From an uncultured Clostridia bacterium (GTDB lineage: Bacteria > Bacillota > Clostridia > Christensenellales > UBA1242), in contig CAMOHL010000060.1 in assembly GCA_946615295.1 (NCBI GenBank), forward strand, positions 1 through 5,675: a DNA stretch of 5,675 nucleotides, in the 5' to 3' direction. The translations under genes and the position numbers were made by a program. Shown piece after piece: positions 4,887-5,675 of the stretch; positions within the stretch are counted from its first letter, which is position 1, and every line of letters starts with the position of its first letter. The notes below the pieces were generated by a model. It searched no databases. It was not told where the DNA came from and saw only the letters and a list, made by a program, of their open reading frames with translations.

Positions 4887-5547
4887 AAGAATTGATGATT
4901 TGCAATTTGAAGGGTTGAAAATAATTCAAAACAAAGATTACTATTGTTTTTCTAGTGATGCAGTTTTGCTCGCAAATTTTGTAAAGGCAAAAAAAACAGA
5001 CACAATTGTGGACCTTTGCTCAGGGAGTGGTGTGGTTGGAATTTTGGCTCAAGCAAAAACAAAAGCGAAAAATTTGATTATGGTTGAAAAGCAGAAAGAA
5101 CTCTTTGAAATTTGCCAAAAATCAATTTTGCTTAACAATTTGCAAAACAGAGCAGTTGTTTATAATATAGATGCAATTGATGCTCCAAAATTACTTGGGA
5201 CTGAAAAATTTGATGTTGTTTGTGCAAATCCGCCATATTATTTACAAAGTCAAAAAAAACTTTCTGGAAACAGAGTGGTTGATATTGCAAAGTTTGAAAT
5301 GGATTTTACATTTGATGATCTATGCAAAACAGCAGAACGGCTTTTGAAATTTGGTGGAAAGTTTTTTTTGGTGAGTGATAGCGAAAGAATTGTTGAGTTA
5401 TTAAGCACACTAAAAAAATATCATCTAGAACCAAAAATAGTTAAATTTGCTTTTGCGAATTTAGAAAAATATAGCAAAGTTGTTTTGATTGAATCCGTAA
5501 AATATGGAAAACAAGGAACAAAAGTTTATATACAAAAACAAAATTAA
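4846..5547 (+). CDS. trmN6: tRNA1(Val) A37 N6-methyltransferase family protein (YabB/TrmN6)
   Basis: This is a class I SAM-dependent methyltransferase of the YfiC/YabB family, which methylates N6 of A37 in the tRNA-Val anticodon loop in E. coli. The product is 233 residues. The family opening ERIDDL (14-19) leads to a segment ending FSSDAVLLANF (35-45). Motif I is DLCSGSG (56-62), the acidic ribose-binding residue is E81, and the catalytic NPPYY (128-132) is the adenine-N6 type. The last part resembles the B. subtilis YabB C-terminus (the V-x-L-I-E-S-V-K-Y-G-K block). The TTG start has a clear ribosome site but overlaps ricT by 41 bases; TTG at 4861 would shorten the protein by five residues and still keep the conserved region. 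The exact tRNA target in this organism is inferred. rsmI follows after 12 bases. Confidence 0.9.
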   Translation: MKRDKLQAILNKNERIDDLQFEGLKIIQNKDYYCFSSDAVLLANFVKAKKTDTIVDLCSGSGVVGILAQAKTKAKNLIMVEKQKELFEICQKSILLNNLQNRAVVYNIDAIDAPKLLGTEKFDVVCANPPYYLQSQKKLSGNRVVDIAKFEMDFTFDDLCKTAERLLKFGGKFFLVSDSERIVELLSTLKKYHLEPKIVKFAFANLEKYSKVVLIESVKYGKQGTKVYIQKQN

Positions 5548-5559
5548 AAGGAGAAAGAG

Positions 5560-5675
5560 ATGCTTTATTTTGTTGCCACACCAATTGGAAATTTGTCAGA
5601 TGTGAGTTTTAGGGCAATAGAAACATTAAAAAATAGCGACTATATTTTGTGTGAAGACACAAGAACGAGTCAAAC
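5560..5675 (+). CDS. rsmI: 16S rRNA C1402 2'-O-methyltransferase, N-terminal part
   Basis: The first 38 codons are visible and the gene runs off the right edge. The peptide opens with [13 protein letters not shown] (2-14), followed by S-x-R-A (16-19) and CEDTR (31-35). These are hallmarks of RsmI (YraL/YabC) in the tetrapyrrole-methylase fold family. RsmI methylates the ribose of C1402 in the decoding centre, beside the RsmH base methylation. ATG at 5560 has AAGGAG with AGGAG at 5549-5553, six bases upstream. The position directly after trmN6 matches the Bacillus order yabB-yazA-yabC with the GIY-YIG gene missing. Confidence 0.95.
   Translation, partial: MLYFVATPIGNLSDVSFRAIETLKNSDYILCEDTRTSQ

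Overview
The window is AT-rich bacterial DNA (roughly 30% GC by eye) that uses TGA as a normal stop, with AAGGAG-type ribosome sites, TTG starts and TTGACA/TATAAT promoters that mostly carry a TGn extended -10. Together with a tmk-holB-ricT-trmN6-rsmI gene order recognisable from Bacillus and its relatives, this points to a low-GC Firmicute, most likely an uncultured clostridial or related gut-type lineage. The genus cannot be told from this stretch.

Layout. Positions 1-118 hold the start of a minus-strand reading frame that leaves the window. After an intergenic inverted repeat and a near-consensus promoter comes an unrecognised 386-residue lysine-rich protein (258-1418), whose N-terminal part is built of 26-residue helical repeats. 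A bidirectional terminator separates it from a convergent small gene (1479-1739, minus) of an uncharacterised clostridial family. The 1740-1940 interval is a dense divergent control region. It holds one minus-strand promoter for the small gene, two plus-strand promoters for greA that share the same spacer motif, and a terminator-like hairpin in the greA leader. greA (1941-2411) is a single-gene unit closed by a terminator that includes its own stop codon.

From about 2447 to the right edge runs a compact housekeeping operon: tmk (thymidylate kinase), holB (clamp-loader delta prime), ricT (PSP1/YaaT), trmN6 (YabB-type tRNA m6A methyltransferase) and the beginning of rsmI (16S rRNA C1402 methyltransferase). 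The first four genes overlap by 8, 10 and 41 bases, so they are probably translationally coupled. Compared with Bacillus subtilis the cluster lacks yaaQ, yaaR, yabA and yazA. The genes do not form one pathway. They link dTTP supply, replisome loading, RNA processing, and tRNA and rRNA methylation, a grouping commonly conserved in Firmicutes.

I see no CRISPR array, transposon, phage module or defence system, and nothing that clearly constitutes a new biological system. The least explained items are the 386-residue repeat protein, the control region upstream of greA, and two genes whose predicted transcription start falls on the A of the start codon.
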